Part shown: piece after piece, positions 8,411-16,826 of the stretch
Position numbering within the stretch: position 1 is the stretch's first letter
Layout: each line of letters opens with the position of its first letter
DNA from: Candidatus Pacebacteria bacterium UBA1364
GTDB taxonomy: Bacteria; Patescibacteriota; Microgenomatia; UBA1400; PJMF01
Direction of reading: 5' to 3'
Length of the DNA stretch: 40,086 bases
Assembly: GCA_002306345.1 (NCBI GenBank)
Contig: DBRQ01000006.1
Span: forward strand, 165,299-205,384
Program-made: the position numbers and the translations under genes
Notes under the pieces: generated by a model
What the model was told of the DNA's origin: nothing
Seen by the model: only the letters and a program-made list of their open reading frames with translations
Database searches by the model: none

Positions 8411-9072
8411 AAATTTTCGATTTCAATCGCCTCTAATTTAAGATACTTAGCCAAATCAATAGCTTTGGGTTTTTCGATTAAATTATTAGTAAACAAATAA
8501 AAACAATCTGGCTGCTCAAACACAAATTGTTCTTTCATTTTTTTTAAAAAATTTTTACTGTCTAAAGCCAGATTACGTAAAGAAACTTGTTCATAAGATA
8601 ATAATTTATCCTGATTAAAAAAACTTAATTCAGCACAATCATTAAAGAGATTCAACAAAAATTTGGCTTTAGAAAAGTTTCTTTTTTGCATTAAATAAAA
8701 ATTGTAAAAAAAATGACGATCTATAAAAGAAACTTTTTGTAAAAAAGGAGCTGCTTCACCAATAGCTTGCTTTTCCAACAAACTAGTACTGGGCGCAAGC
8801 AAAAAAACCAGCGCATACTGTTTCAGATCAAAGGATTTTAAACTTATATTTAAAGTCTTTTTTAATAGTTGCTCATCTGACAACAAATTTTTTTTGCATA
8901 AATCAGGAGTAAAAACACTTTGTAATAAAACTAAATGAGCAAAATCAATAGAAGATAAATCACGCACGTCTTTGGCTAAATAAAAAAAAGCACCGCTACT
9001 ATTTAAATCTATTAGCAACAAATGTTTAAAATTCCAAAAACTAACTGACGAAACATTAAAAAGTGAGTGCAT
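8404..9072 (-). CDS. Degenerate MreB/actin-like protein
   Basis: This gene holds the place of mreB directly upstream of mreC and overlaps it by 7 bases. The 222-residue product is shorter than MreB (about 335-350), but a remnant of the actin fold can be traced. An IDLNSSGAFFYLAKD segment (about 21-35) matches the phosphate-1 strand-turn-strand (IDLGTANTLVYV in MreB). LAPSTSLLEKQAIGEAA (about 92-108) matches the VPSG..EVEKRAV region. LFNDCAELSFF (142-152) lies where DIGGGTTEVAV should be, and YLFTNNLIEKP (192-202) where LTGGGALL should be. The glycines and acidic residues that bind and hydrolyse ATP are lost. The alignment is by eye. The start is the ATG at 9070-9072; a TTG one codon earlier also exists. 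It is likely a non-hydrolysing structural relative of MreB. Confidence 0.6.
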   Translation of the reverse strand: MHSLFNVSSVSFWNFKHLLLIDLNSSGAFFYLAKDVRDLSSIDFAHLVLLQSVFTPDLCKKNLLSDEQLLKKTLNISLKSFDLKQYALVFLLAPSTSLLEKQAIGEAAPFLQKVSFIDRHFFYNFYLMQKRNFSKAKFLLNLFNDCAELSFFNQDKLLSYEQVSLRNLALDSKNFLKKMKEQFVFEQPDCFYLFTNNLIEKPKAIDLAKYLKLEAIEIENLC

Positions 9073-9090
9073 CAAGAATAGATTTTACTA

Positions 9091-10398
9091 CTAACCTAAT
9101 TGATTAAGTAGTAAAGAGGCAGATTTCCACTTATTTTGACTAATTAAATTTTCTACTTCTTTAATTTTTGCCAAAGTAGCCTCATCTGCATTTTTTTTCA
9201 TTTGACTCAAACGCTCCGCCATCATTTCTGATTTCAGTTCCAAAGCTTTGTCATATAAAATTTCGTCTAAGTTAGGCAATATTTTTTCTAAGTAAACAAT
9301 TAGGTTCTCTTTTTTCTCATTATTTTTTTGATCTTCTGCATCAAGAATTTTAAGAGCACCAGCATATTCCTCACTAGTTAGCACTAATTCTAAATCGTGC
9401 ATTACAAAATCATCCCAAATGACAGTTTCTAATTCATCTAAGAATTGATCTTTCTCTGAGTCAGCGATACTCATCAAACCAAGCATTTCGAAAATATTTT
9501 GTGCTTTGAGTGCTTCATCGCCACCATCTTCTTGGTTAAGAGTATCTTTGTCCACTTGCTTATCAGCCGAATCTGCAGTTGAATCTGTGGCTGAGTCCAC
9601 AGCCGAATCTGCTAACTTATTGTTTTTAAGTCTTTCTTCCTCTGCATTTTCTTCTGATTCCTGTTTTTCTGACTGTTTTTCTTCTGGTTCTGTTTCTTCT
9701 GGTTGGACATCGCTTGCAGCACGATTCTTTCTAAAATCATCAACAAATTCCTCTTCCACTGACTCCGATGCCCCTTCCTCCGATGCCCCTTCTTCTGGTG
9801 ACTCTTCTTCTGGTGCCCTCTCTTCTGGTGACTCCTGAACGTCACCTGCTCCCCTTTGTGCATCTTCTGCTTCTTCTTGCGTGTCTGCGACTGATCCCTG
9901 CACATTTGTTTTTGACTCAAGCCCTGACTCAGCCTCTGCCGCCGCTTTTTGCTCATTTTCTGTGTCAATTTTCTTTTCTAAATCAGCTAAAAAAGAATCA
10001 AAGTCAAATTTGTCGGTGGCTTTAGCATCTTCATTATTAGATGCACTCTGAGCAGCAACAGAGGTAGATGACACCTGATCAACACGATCCGGTTCAGTGA
10101 GCAGTGATTGCTCCGTCGATTCTGCGGTTTCTTCTTTTGCTGCGGTTTCTGCTGTTGCAGGTTCTTCTGTTGTAGGCTTTTCTACCGCTGCAGGTCCTGA
10201 AGATTGAGTTTCTGTTTCTTTAGCTAATCGATCCAATTCCGCCAGTAAGCGATCAATTTCTGTCGTATTGTCGGTGTTATTACTACCAGTGCTATCTATA
10301 TTGTCACCATTGGCAGAGGTATTCGAAATATTAGAAGAAGCGGCATCGCTTGACGTGGCATCACTTCGATTGATAGCATCATCTTGAATCTGGGTCAT
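9091..10398 (-). CDS. Acidic low-complexity protein with helical C-terminal domain
   Basis: A 435-residue protein in two parts. Residues 1 to about 290 are disordered, rich in Ala, Ser, Thr, Glu and Asp, with short Glu-Glu repeats such as EEGASEEGASESVEEE. The last 140 or so residues form a helical domain (IFEMLGLMSIADSEKDQFLD onward, then a long helix ending ISQNKWKSASLLLNQLG). That domain recalls the small helical DUFs common in CPR proteins, but I cannot name it with confidence. There is no signal peptide or membrane segment, so it is probably cytoplasmic. The ATG at 10396-10398 is preferred to a TTG 14 codons earlier. It ends 18 bases before the degenerate MreB gene and so probably heads the mre operon. 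Confidence 0.7.
   Translation of the reverse strand: MTQIQDDAINRSDATSSDAASSNISNTSANGDNIDSTGSNNTDNTTEIDRLLAELDRLAKETETQSSGPAAVEKPTTEEPATAETAAKEETAESTEQSLLTEPDRVDQVSSTSVAAQSASNNEDAKATDKFDFDSFLADLEKKIDTENEQKAAAEAESGLESKTNVQGSVADTQEEAEDAQRGAGDVQESPEERAPEEESPEEGASEEGASESVEEEFVDDFRKNRAASDVQPEETEPEEKQSEKQESEENAEEERLKNNKLADSAVDSATDSTADSADKQVDKDTLNQEDGGDEALKAQNIFEMLGLMSIADSEKDQFLDELETVIWDDFVMHDLELVLTSEEYAGALKILDAEDQKNNEKKENLIVYLEKILPNLDEILYDKALELKSEMMAERLSQMKKNADEATLAKIKEVENLISQNKWKSASLLLNQLG
9766..9835. repeat. Short degenerate tandem repeats inside the acidic protein
   Basis: Units of 12-15 bases built on GATGCCCCTTC and TCTTCTGGTGA recur here in phase with the reading frame and encode Pro-Glu-Glu and Gly-Ala-Ser-Glu-Glu repeats. 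Slippage probably changes their number between strains. Confidence 0.6.
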
Positions 10399-10423
10399 AG
10401 GCAGGTTCCCGTATTTGTAAATT

Positions 10424-10496
10424 AATAGACTCTTTAGCAACTAATAATGTACAATCTCAATTTAGCATAGCTAAAACAAAAAAATAAGAGTCTATT
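10424..10496. promoter_or_regulatory. Symmetric divergent control region
   Basis: The 11-base sequence AATAGACTCTT (10424-10434) is repeated in inverted form as AAGAGTCTATT (10486-10496). Midway between them lies the palindrome TTTAGC-ATA-GCTAAA (10461-10475). The region separates the minus-strand mre block from the plus-strand O-ligase gene, so a shared operator or paired leader elements are plausible. No strong -10 box is seen for the plus gene. Confidence 0.45.
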
Positions 10497-10508
10497 TCAT
10501 GGTCACTT

Positions 10509-12665
10509 ATGATCACAAAGATGCAAATTAATCGTCAACAGCTCACAACCTTATTACAAAAATTAATTTTTGTGACTTTTAATTTACTTTTTTTTCTGAC
10601 CCCTTTCATTTTTACTTGGATGAATCAAGAACTGTTTGAGTTTAGCAAAATGCTTTTTGTTTACTTTATAACCATCATTCTGCTTGCTTTATGGAGTATG
10701 AGGATGCTAACCGAAAAAAGATTAATCCTTAAAAGAAGCAAGTTTGATTACTTTATTTTGGCTTTTCTCGCCTCCCAAGTGATTTCCACTATTTTTTCAT
10801 TGCATCAACGCACTTCGTGGTTTGGCTATTACACTCGATTTAACGGCGGACTGTTGTCCACTCTAAGTTACATTGCTCTCTATTATGTTTTTGTTTCCAA
10901 CATCAAAAAAAATCAATTAAAAGCCATTTATCATAGTTTATTTCTTTCCGCACTCATGGTTAGTTTGTACGCTATTCCGGAACATTTTGGTCATTCGCCC
11001 AGTTGTTACATTGTAGCCAAAAGATTTGATGTTAGTTGTTGGGTACAAGATGTGCAAAATCGCGTTTTTGCCACTTTTGGTCAACCAAATTGGTTGGCTG
11101 CCTTTTTGATTAGTATCATCCCTCTTAATATCGACAAGTTGCTACAAGAAAAAAAACACGCCAATCGCCTTTATTTACTAATCGTTTTAATTGTTAGCGT
11201 AATGGCTTTATTATTTACCAAATCTCGATCCGGCATGTTAGGTTTAGCTGGTGGTTTAGGTTTTTATGCTGTATGCCAAATACTAATCAATGGTCACAAG
11301 TGCCGTCAAAAAATTTTTAAATTAGCCGGGATTGTTGTGATGATCGGCGGTCTCGCCCTAATAATCGGTACACCTTACACACCCCAATTAACAGAAATTA
11401 TGAAGGGCAAAACAACGGTTGCTCCAGAAGTAAGCACAACAAATGAGACAACAGAAATACGAGTTGGCGGGACCCCTTCAGAAGAAATTAGAAAAATTGT
11501 GTGGCAAGGAGCAATCAAAGTTTGGCAACGCTACCCTATTTTTGGTTCAGGAGTGGAAACTTTTGCCTATAGCTATTATCTGGATCGACCAGTGGCGCAT
11601 AATTTGGTTTCGGAATGGGATTTTCTCTACAACAAAGCTCATAATGAACTCTTAAATTATTTGGCTAATTCAGGCTTAGTAGGGCTTTTAAGTTACTTAG
11701 CGTTGTTTGGCGCAATTTTCTATTTTGCGTTCAAACATTTTTTGGCAAATAAAAACGACAGTGAACTACCAGCTATTTTAGCTGGTATGATTGCAATGTT
11801 TATTTCTAATTTCTTCGGTTTTTCTACGGTTGTCACTAATGTGCTCTTATTCGGCTTTTTTGCCATGATCATTTTAGAAGAAAAAAACACAAAGGCTGAT
11901 GATTATTTAGAAAATAAAAAGATTGATAAAAAGGAAAATTTATCAAATAATGAATACTATATTTATCCTTTAATTATAATCATTGCGCTATTTTTAATCA
12001 GCAAAGTTTTCTCTATTTGGCAAGCTGATTATTTATTTACTAAAGGTCAAAACGCTTTTAGTGCAGGTGATTATCAAACTGGTCTGACTAACATTCAAGC
12101 CGCTATCAAAAAATCACCTCAAGAAGCTTTATTTTATGATGAACTTGGTAATGATTATGCACAATTAAGCATTGCTTTTGCCAATGAACAACAAAGCACC
12201 GCTGCTGCTCAACTGGCACAGGCAGCGATTGATAAGAATCGCCAGGCAATTGAGCTTAATCCAGTTCATCTCAATTTTTATAAAAGCCAAGCCAGAATTT
12301 ATATCCGCTTAGGTCAACTCGATGCTCGAATGTATGCCTATGCTAAACAAGCTTTAGAAAAAGCCATTACTTTAGCTCCAACAGATGCCAAACTCTATTA
12401 CAATTTGGCTTTGGTGCTAGAGATTATGGGTGAAAAAGAAGCCAGTATACAAACAATGGAATACGCCATTTCGATTAAAGATAACTATCTACAAGCCAGA
12501 AATGAATTGGCGCGTATGTACTTAAATGCAGGTGACTTGATTAAAGCCAGAGAGCAATATCGCTATAGTTTAGAAAAAATTGCTCCCAATGATCAAGGAA
12601 TTAAGGAAAAATTAAAGATTGTGGAAGCTAGTTTAAGTGGTCAAATTTTGCCAAAAACTGATTAA
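10509..12665 (+). CDS. O-antigen-ligase-like (Wzy/WaaL) membrane protein with TPRs
   Basis: A polytopic membrane protein of 718 residues. About a dozen hydrophobic segments fill the first 500 residues. Within them are the features of the O-ligase/Wzy_C superfamily: an arginine-rich loop (LFTKSRSGMLGLAGGLGF) and a large external loop ending KAHNELLNYLANSGLVGLLS, whose His is typical of the family. The C-terminal 190 or so residues are tetratricopeptide repeats (for example YYNLALVLEIMGEKEASIQT). These enzymes transfer or polymerise glycans from undecaprenyl lipids outside the membrane. A surface glycan or glycoprotein target is likely, with TPRs serving as a protein-docking tail. The start is the ATG at 10509, with an alternative four codons later; neither has a clear ribosome binding site. 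Confidence 0.85.
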   Translation: MITKMQINRQQLTTLLQKLIFVTFNLLFFLTPFIFTWMNQELFEFSKMLFVYFITIILLALWSMRMLTEKRLILKRSKFDYFILAFLASQVISTIFSLHQRTSWFGYYTRFNGGLLSTLSYIALYYVFVSNIKKNQLKAIYHSLFLSALMVSLYAIPEHFGHSPSCYIVAKRFDVSCWVQDVQNRVFATFGQPNWLAAFLISIIPLNIDKLLQEKKHANRLYLLIVLIVSVMALLFTKSRSGMLGLAGGLGFYAVCQILINGHKCRQKIFKLAGIVVMIGGLALIIGTPYTPQLTEIMKGKTTVAPEVSTTNETTEIRVGGTPSEEIRKIVWQGAIKVWQRYPIFGSGVETFAYSYYLDRPVAHNLVSEWDFLYNKAHNELLNYLANSGLVGLLSYLALFGAIFYFAFKHFLANKNDSELPAILAGMIAMFISNFFGFSTVVTNVLLFGFFAMIILEEKNTKADDYLENKKIDKKENLSNNEYYIYPLIIIIALFLISKVFSIWQADYLFTKGQNAFSAGDYQTGLTNIQAAIKKSPQEALFYDELGNDYAQLSIAFANEQQSTAAAQLAQAAIDKNRQAIELNPVHLNFYKSQARIYIRLGQLDARMYAYAKQALEKAITLAPTDAKLYYNLALVLEIMGEKEASIQTMEYAISIKDNYLQARNELARMYLNAGDLIKAREQYRYSLEKIAPNDQGIKEKLKIVEASLSGQILPKTD

Positions 12666-12678
12666 CAAAAATTTGATA

Positions 12679-12684
12679 TATAAT
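12679..12684 (+). promoter_or_regulatory. -10 box of def-fmt, near-leaderless
   Basis: A perfect TATAAT followed by 10 bases (AACCCTTGTA) and the def ATG. A start site 6-7 bases downstream gives a leader of about 3 bases. The following AACCCTT is also found after the TATAAT at 33840. Confidence 0.6.
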
Positions 12685-12694
12685 AACCCTTGTA

Positions 12695-13297
12695 ATGAAA
12701 ATTATTACCGCTCCCAATCCAGTTCTACGCCAAAGAGCCAAAAAAGTGACCGTTTTTGATAAAAAATTTTTTAAGTTCTTAGATGAGCTGGCGAATACGC
12801 TTATCAAAAAAGAAAATCCAAGAGGAGTGGGACTCGCTGCCCCTCAAGTTAACAAATCCATGCGTGTCTTTGCTGTGATTTTGGGCGAAAAAAATCGAGA
12901 CAGTAAAAAACCGATAGTGGAATTTTTCATCAATCCAAAAATCACTAAATATAGTGACAAAAAAATCTTGGGATTGGCTGACGGCTCGGAACGTTTTGAG
13001 GGTTGTCTATCGGTGCCAATTTTTTATGGACCAGTACCTCGTTACGAGTGGATAGAAATCGAATACCAAAATTTGACCACTCTTGATTTGCGAAGTTCTT
13101 CGTCCATGCCGAAAATTAAAAACATAAAAAATCGTTTTAGCGATTTTGATGCTAGAGTGATTCAACATGAATACGATCATTTAGAAGGTATTCTTTTTAC
13201 CGATCATATTCTCAAAAGCAATTTGCCAGTTTATATTGACGAAAACGATACTTTTGTGGAAGTCAAAGATAAAAAAGCAATTCTTGGTTTACTTTAA
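12695..13297 (+). CDS. def: Peptide deformylase
   Basis: Removes the formyl group from the N-terminal Met of new proteins. All three metal-site motifs are present in 200 residues: GVGLAAPQV, EGCLSVP (Cys ligand) and QHEYDHLEGILF (HExxH with both His ligands and the catalytic Glu). Insertions around residues 60-90 and 125-150 make it slightly longer than the E. coli enzyme (about 170). The stop overlaps the fmt start by one base (TAATG), so the enzymes that add and remove formyl groups are translationally coupled. Confidence 0.96.
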   Translation: MKIITAPNPVLRQRAKKVTVFDKKFFKFLDELANTLIKKENPRGVGLAAPQVNKSMRVFAVILGEKNRDSKKPIVEFFINPKITKYSDKKILGLADGSERFEGCLSVPIFYGPVPRYEWIEIEYQNLTTLDLRSSSSMPKIKNIKNRFSDFDARVIQHEYDHLEGILFTDHILKSNLPVYIDENDTFVEVKDKKAILGLL

Positions 13298-14325
13298 TGA
13301 AATATACAATTGTCATTGCTGGCTCAAGCAAAAATACTGTGCTTTTAGCCCAAACTATCGCTTCGGATCCGCGTTTTGAAATTATTTTGGCAATTACTCC
13401 TACTGCAAAATTAGTTGGCCGGCAAAAAACTTTAACTAAAAATCCCCTGCAACTTTGGGCAGAAGAGCAAAAAATTGCTACTTTTTTAGTTGAAAAGAAA
13501 ATTGAAAAAGCTGGTTTTGAAAATTTTATAAAAGCCACTAAAAGAAAAACAACTAAATTTGCTTTCCCATTTGATTTTTTGCTGGTGGTTGATTTTGGCT
13601 ATTTCATTCCAAGTTGGTTACTTAAACTGCCCAAAATTGCCCCTTTGAATGTCCACCCTTCCCTCTTACCGCGCTGGCGTGGCAGCTCACCAGGCCAATT
13701 TTACCTACTTCTAGAAAGTTTTTTGCAACCCGAAAATCACCAGTCAGCCGTCACTTTAATGATCATGAATCAAAAATTAGATCAAGGACCAATTATTGCT
13801 CAAGTGCCATTTAACGTAGAAACAAACTGGACCCAAAACGAATATTACCAAACGGCTTTCACCTTAATGCAAACAAAATTAACCGATCTCATCAATGATT
13901 TTGCCACTGGTAAAATTCAGGCTAAAGAGCAAGCAATAAATAGTCCTACCATGACGGCACGCAAATTAACTAAAGCAGACAGTTTTATCGCTTGGCAAAA
14001 TTTGGTGCAATTAATGAGCGAACAAGCAGATAAAATTAGTTCAATCGAGGTTACTGAAGCTAACGCCGGCCTTTTGCAAAATTTACTAATAGAGCAAAAA
14101 ATTTGCCCCAATAAATTGGCGCAAATACAATTAATCATTAACGCCAGTAAAGCTTTTACACCGTGGCCCAATTTATGGACAATTATTCCCACCAATAAAG
14201 GGACTAAAAGAATGAAAATTCTAAGCTGCTATTTGGCAACAAATAAATTGCTTTTAAAAGAAGTGCAAATTGAAGGCAAAAACATTTGCTTATGGAACGA
14301 AACAAAAAACGCCCTTATCAATTGA
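13297..14325 (+). CDS. fmt: Methionyl-tRNA formyltransferase
   Basis: Formylates Met-tRNAfMet from 10-formyltetrahydrofolate, enabling normal initiation. The formyltransferase core contains NVHPSLLPRWRGSSPGQ (the Asn-His catalytic region and the SLLP motif) and LDQGPIIAQ, in which the Asp is catalytic. The C-terminal OB-like domain is present, and the 342-residue length is slightly above the usual 310-320. The N-terminus has the expected strand but lacks a textbook GT.EFA motif. It is coupled to def by a one-base overlap. A 25-bp tandem duplication begins inside its last codons. Confidence 0.93.
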   Translation: MKYTIVIAGSSKNTVLLAQTIASDPRFEIILAITPTAKLVGRQKTLTKNPLQLWAEEQKIATFLVEKKIEKAGFENFIKATKRKTTKFAFPFDFLLVVDFGYFIPSWLLKLPKIAPLNVHPSLLPRWRGSSPGQFYLLLESFLQPENHQSAVTLMIMNQKLDQGPIIAQVPFNVETNWTQNEYYQTAFTLMQTKLTDLINDFATGKIQAKEQAINSPTMTARKLTKADSFIAWQNLVQLMSEQADKISSIEVTEANAGLLQNLLIEQKICPNKLAQIQLIINASKAFTPWPNLWTIIPTNKGTKRMKILSCYLATNKLLLKEVQIEGKNICLWNETKNALIN

Positions 14326-14362
14326 CTAATTCAATAACCTTATCAATTGATTAATTCAATAA
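14313..14362. repeat. 25-bp tandem duplication at the fmt stop codon
   Basis: Bases 14313-14337 and 14338-14362 match at 24 of 25 positions. The first copy carries the fmt stop TGA (14323-14325); the second lies in the spacer before rpmB. Each unit contains the palindrome TCAATTGA. It looks like a recent local duplication. Confidence 0.85.
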
Positions 14363-14372
14363 ATTGAAAAAA

Positions 14373-14588
14373 CTAAACTGCCGCTTTTTGATGATGAGTG
14401 GTCAACCCTAATTTTTTGAGTTGCTTTAGCACTCTGCTGGGGACTTTAACTTTTTTCTTAAAACCGTCAATAAGAATGGTAGTTGAATGCAAATTATATT
14501 TAAAAGTTCTCCTGGTTCTGTTTTTAGCGTGAGAAACCTTGTGACCGTAACCAGCGATTTTAGAGTAATTGTGTAAATTAATTTTCAT
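14373..14588 (-). CDS. rpmB: Ribosomal protein bL28
   Basis: A 71-residue basic protein of the large ribosomal subunit. The N-terminal part, with GYGHKVSHAKNRTRRTFKYN, is the characteristic bL28 segment containing the N(R/K)TKR-like motif. The rest (VKVPSRVLKQLKKLGL) is also typical. It is a single gene on the minus strand, convergent with fmt and divergent from the secreted protein gene at 14716. Confidence 0.93.
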   Translation of the reverse strand: MKINLHNYSKIAGYGHKVSHAKNRTRRTFKYNLHSTTILIDGFKKKVKVPSRVLKQLKKLGLTTHHQKAAV

Positions 14589-14673
14589 AAGGGGTATTTT
14601 ATCATAAAAAAGGCAAGTGTGAAGGGTGGCGGATAAGTAAACAAATATTTAGGAAAAAATACAAAAGAAATTT

Positions 14674-14704
14674 TTGAAAAAGTAACAGTTGCTCGTGTTA
14701 AAAT
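14674..14704 (+). promoter_or_regulatory. Promoter of the secreted barrel protein
   Basis: TTGAAA (14674-14679), a 19-base spacer and TAAAAT (14699-14704), followed by 11 bases and the ATG at 14716. The leader would be only about 4 bases. Confidence 0.45.
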
Positions 14705-14715
14705 AGTTTTTGCTC

Positions 14716-16731
14716 ATGCCATTCTTTTTTTTATTCTTTTTGAGTTTTTTCGCCCTTTTTAACCAAAAAAGCTTTGCAAATGAACATTCCACCGTCATCA
14801 TTAATCAAGTTCGTGGCAGCGAATGTTGTAGCGTAGGTGAATTGAGTAATCTGCAACTGCAATTGGAGACTGCCTCCAAACTGCAATTGCCAACTACTTT
14901 TAGTTTGCGCTATGACGTTTTGCAAAATCCTGATTTTTTACATTTAGTTAAAAATTATCAAAGCAACGGCAATTTTGAATGGGCTGCTTTTTTAGAAATC
15001 ACGCCGCAATTAGCCAAAGATGCCGGAGTTGAATACAAAGGCAATGAAACTAATTGGTACGAAGCGCAATTTGTTTATTTAATTGGTTATGAACAAGCCG
15101 AACGCAACAAATTACTTGAAACTTACATGAAACAATTTCAAACAGTTTTTGGCAACTATCCCCAAACTACCACTGCTTGGATGATTGATCCTTTTTCTTT
15201 GCAATTGTTGAAGACAAAATATGGCGTGCTCATCCACCAAATTACTCGAGAACAGATGGGTGTTGATTCTTACACGCTTTATGGTGGACCAGTTCATTAT
15301 CCGTATTATCCAAGTTTGAATTGGGCGTTAATTCCAACTGCACAAAAAAGTGACCAAATGCCAATCATTATTCGGCAAACTATCACCGATCCTGTTTATA
15401 ATTATGGCGATAGCACAAGTTCTTTCACTGCTCAAGCTAATGATTATGTGCGTCGCAATGCAAATTTTAATTATTTTCAACACTTATTTTTGCAAGCCCA
15501 CGCGCAAAGTGAAAACCAAGATACTTTTGCTTTGCTCGGCCTAGAAAACTCCATGCCTTTAGAAAATCAGCAAGAGTTTGTGAAACAACTTGAATTTGTT
15601 GCGGCTTGGCGCAAAGAAAATCAAACTCACCAAATTTTAACTGCGCAAGCTTTTGCCAGTTTTTTTCAAAATAAAAACGAAAAGAATCAGGAATTATCCG
15701 TTTATTATGGCCAAGATCAAGAAAAAACAGACGAAAAAGCTTGGTGGATCACCACTCCTTTTTATCGAGCTAGATTGCGACTTAGCGGCAAAGAATTATT
15801 CGTAAGCGACTTGCGTTTTTATGACGAGAGCTTTATCGATCCATACCTAACTGCGCCTGCTAAAAAATTAGGTTGGTGGATCGTACCTTTTAGCATTGAC
15901 GGTTCACGCTATGGCTTAAATGATCAAAGCCAACAATTCAATTTTCTTTTCAACGATAGTTTGATCAAAAACAAAGACACTAATTTACAAGCTACACGTT
16001 TAACCTTAGCTGAAAACGTTGAACCTGCTACGCTCAAAGTTGAGATTGATACCAAACAATTAAAACTGTCAGACGACAAGCAAACTTTAGCAATTTTTAC
16101 TAGTCAAAAAATAGCCTTAAATAAAGGTTTAACTGATAATACCCAAAACGCCTTGCTAGAAAAAATGCAACAAGCACAATTGTGGAAATTAGAAAAAGTT
16201 GATAATCAAAATGGTTTGAATATTTTTGTCCCAGTTATTAAAAAAGAGAACGATTTATTGACAAAAGCTCGCCGGGAACATTATCCTTTGCTTTTTCCAG
16301 AACTAAGTGAACATCCACTCGATCCTCAAAATACTTATTTGTACAAAAACAATCGCTTCGCCATCGCCAATCGCAATCCTGTGCGTCTGATTCTATTTCC
16401 CAAAGATCAATACGGCTATCCTATTACCTTAAAAACTGAACCGACTGTCACCAGCGAATTTGCCATTAATCAAATCGAAGTTAAAGCGCAAAGTGCTTAT
16501 AATGGCATGTTATTTTTGGATTTTAGTAATGAAAAACCACTCAAGACCCAAGTTACAATTGAAAAAGACGGTTGGTCAACCAAACTGGAAATTTATTTTG
16601 CCCCTGATTGCAAACAAAATCCATTTTACTGTCTGCGCCATCCAAAGCAAGCCTTATGGTACATTGGTAGTTTCACTGGCGACAAATGGCGAGCTTTAAA
16701 AGAAAAAATTAGAGAAATAAGATTACAATGA
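14716..16731 (+). CDS. Secreted polysaccharide deacetylase/hydrolase-like barrel protein
   Basis: A 671-residue exported protein with a signal peptide (a run of Phe and Leu, ending near AFNQKSFA-like residues at about 22). The first 300 residues resemble a NodB/GH57-type (beta/alpha) barrel: RGSECC, LPTTFSLRYDVLQ, WAAFLEITPQLAKDAGVEY, WYEAQFVYLIGY, TAWMIDPFSLQLLK and IHQITREQMGVDSYTLYGGP. A beta-rich domain follows, ending in two Cys near the C-terminus. I recall a family of uncharacterised proteins with this pattern in CPR genomes, but no activity is known to me. A classical NodB TFDDGP motif is not seen, so deacetylase activity is not established. The ATG at 14716 is preferred to a TTG two codons upstream. 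It probably acts on surface or environmental glycans. Confidence 0.65.
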   Translation: MPFFFLFFLSFFALFNQKSFANEHSTVIINQVRGSECCSVGELSNLQLQLETASKLQLPTTFSLRYDVLQNPDFLHLVKNYQSNGNFEWAAFLEITPQLAKDAGVEYKGNETNWYEAQFVYLIGYEQAERNKLLETYMKQFQTVFGNYPQTTTAWMIDPFSLQLLKTKYGVLIHQITREQMGVDSYTLYGGPVHYPYYPSLNWALIPTAQKSDQMPIIIRQTITDPVYNYGDSTSSFTAQANDYVRRNANFNYFQHLFLQAHAQSENQDTFALLGLENSMPLENQQEFVKQLEFVAAWRKENQTHQILTAQAFASFFQNKNEKNQELSVYYGQDQEKTDEKAWWITTPFYRARLRLSGKELFVSDLRFYDESFIDPYLTAPAKKLGWWIVPFSIDGSRYGLNDQSQQFNFLFNDSLIKNKDTNLQATRLTLAENVEPATLKVEIDTKQLKLSDDKQTLAIFTSQKIALNKGLTDNTQNALLEKMQQAQLWKLEKVDNQNGLNIFVPVIKKENDLLTKARREHYPLLFPELSEHPLDPQNTYLYKNNRFAIANRNPVRLILFPKDQYGYPITLKTEPTVTSEFAINQIEVKAQSAYNGMLFLDFSNEKPLKTQVTIEKDGWSTKLEIYFAPDCKQNPFYCLRHPKQALWYIGSFTGDKWRALKEKIREIRLQ

Positions 16732-16733
16732 AA

Positions 16734-16758
16734 TGCAATTGTAAGCAGGCAAATTGCA
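16734..16758. repeat. Small inverted repeat after the secreted protein gene
   Basis: TGCAATT (16734-16740) and AATTGCA (16752-16758) can form a 7-bp hairpin. An overlapping alternative pairs TTACAAT with ATTGTAA across the stop codon. No T-run follows, so it is not a clear terminator. Confidence 0.35.
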
Positions 16759-16805
16759 GAGTGGTGAAATTGTTGAAATTGTAATCTTCGACTTTGCACC
16801 GATTT

Positions 16806-16811
16806 TATAAT
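16806..16811 (+). promoter_or_regulatory. -10 box of the M50 protease gene
   Basis: A perfect TATAAT with the ATG 15 bases further on, giving a leader of about 8-9 bases. It lies downstream of a TTG that could otherwise be taken as the start, which argues for the later ATG. Confidence 0.5.
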
Positions 16812-16826
16812 AGAATCAAAGACACT

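Noticed and set aside
9506..10025. Open frames opposite the acidic protein
   Set aside because: They are the antisense of Glu/Ala/Ser repeats and have Ser/Leu/Pro-rich low-complexity translations with no start signals.
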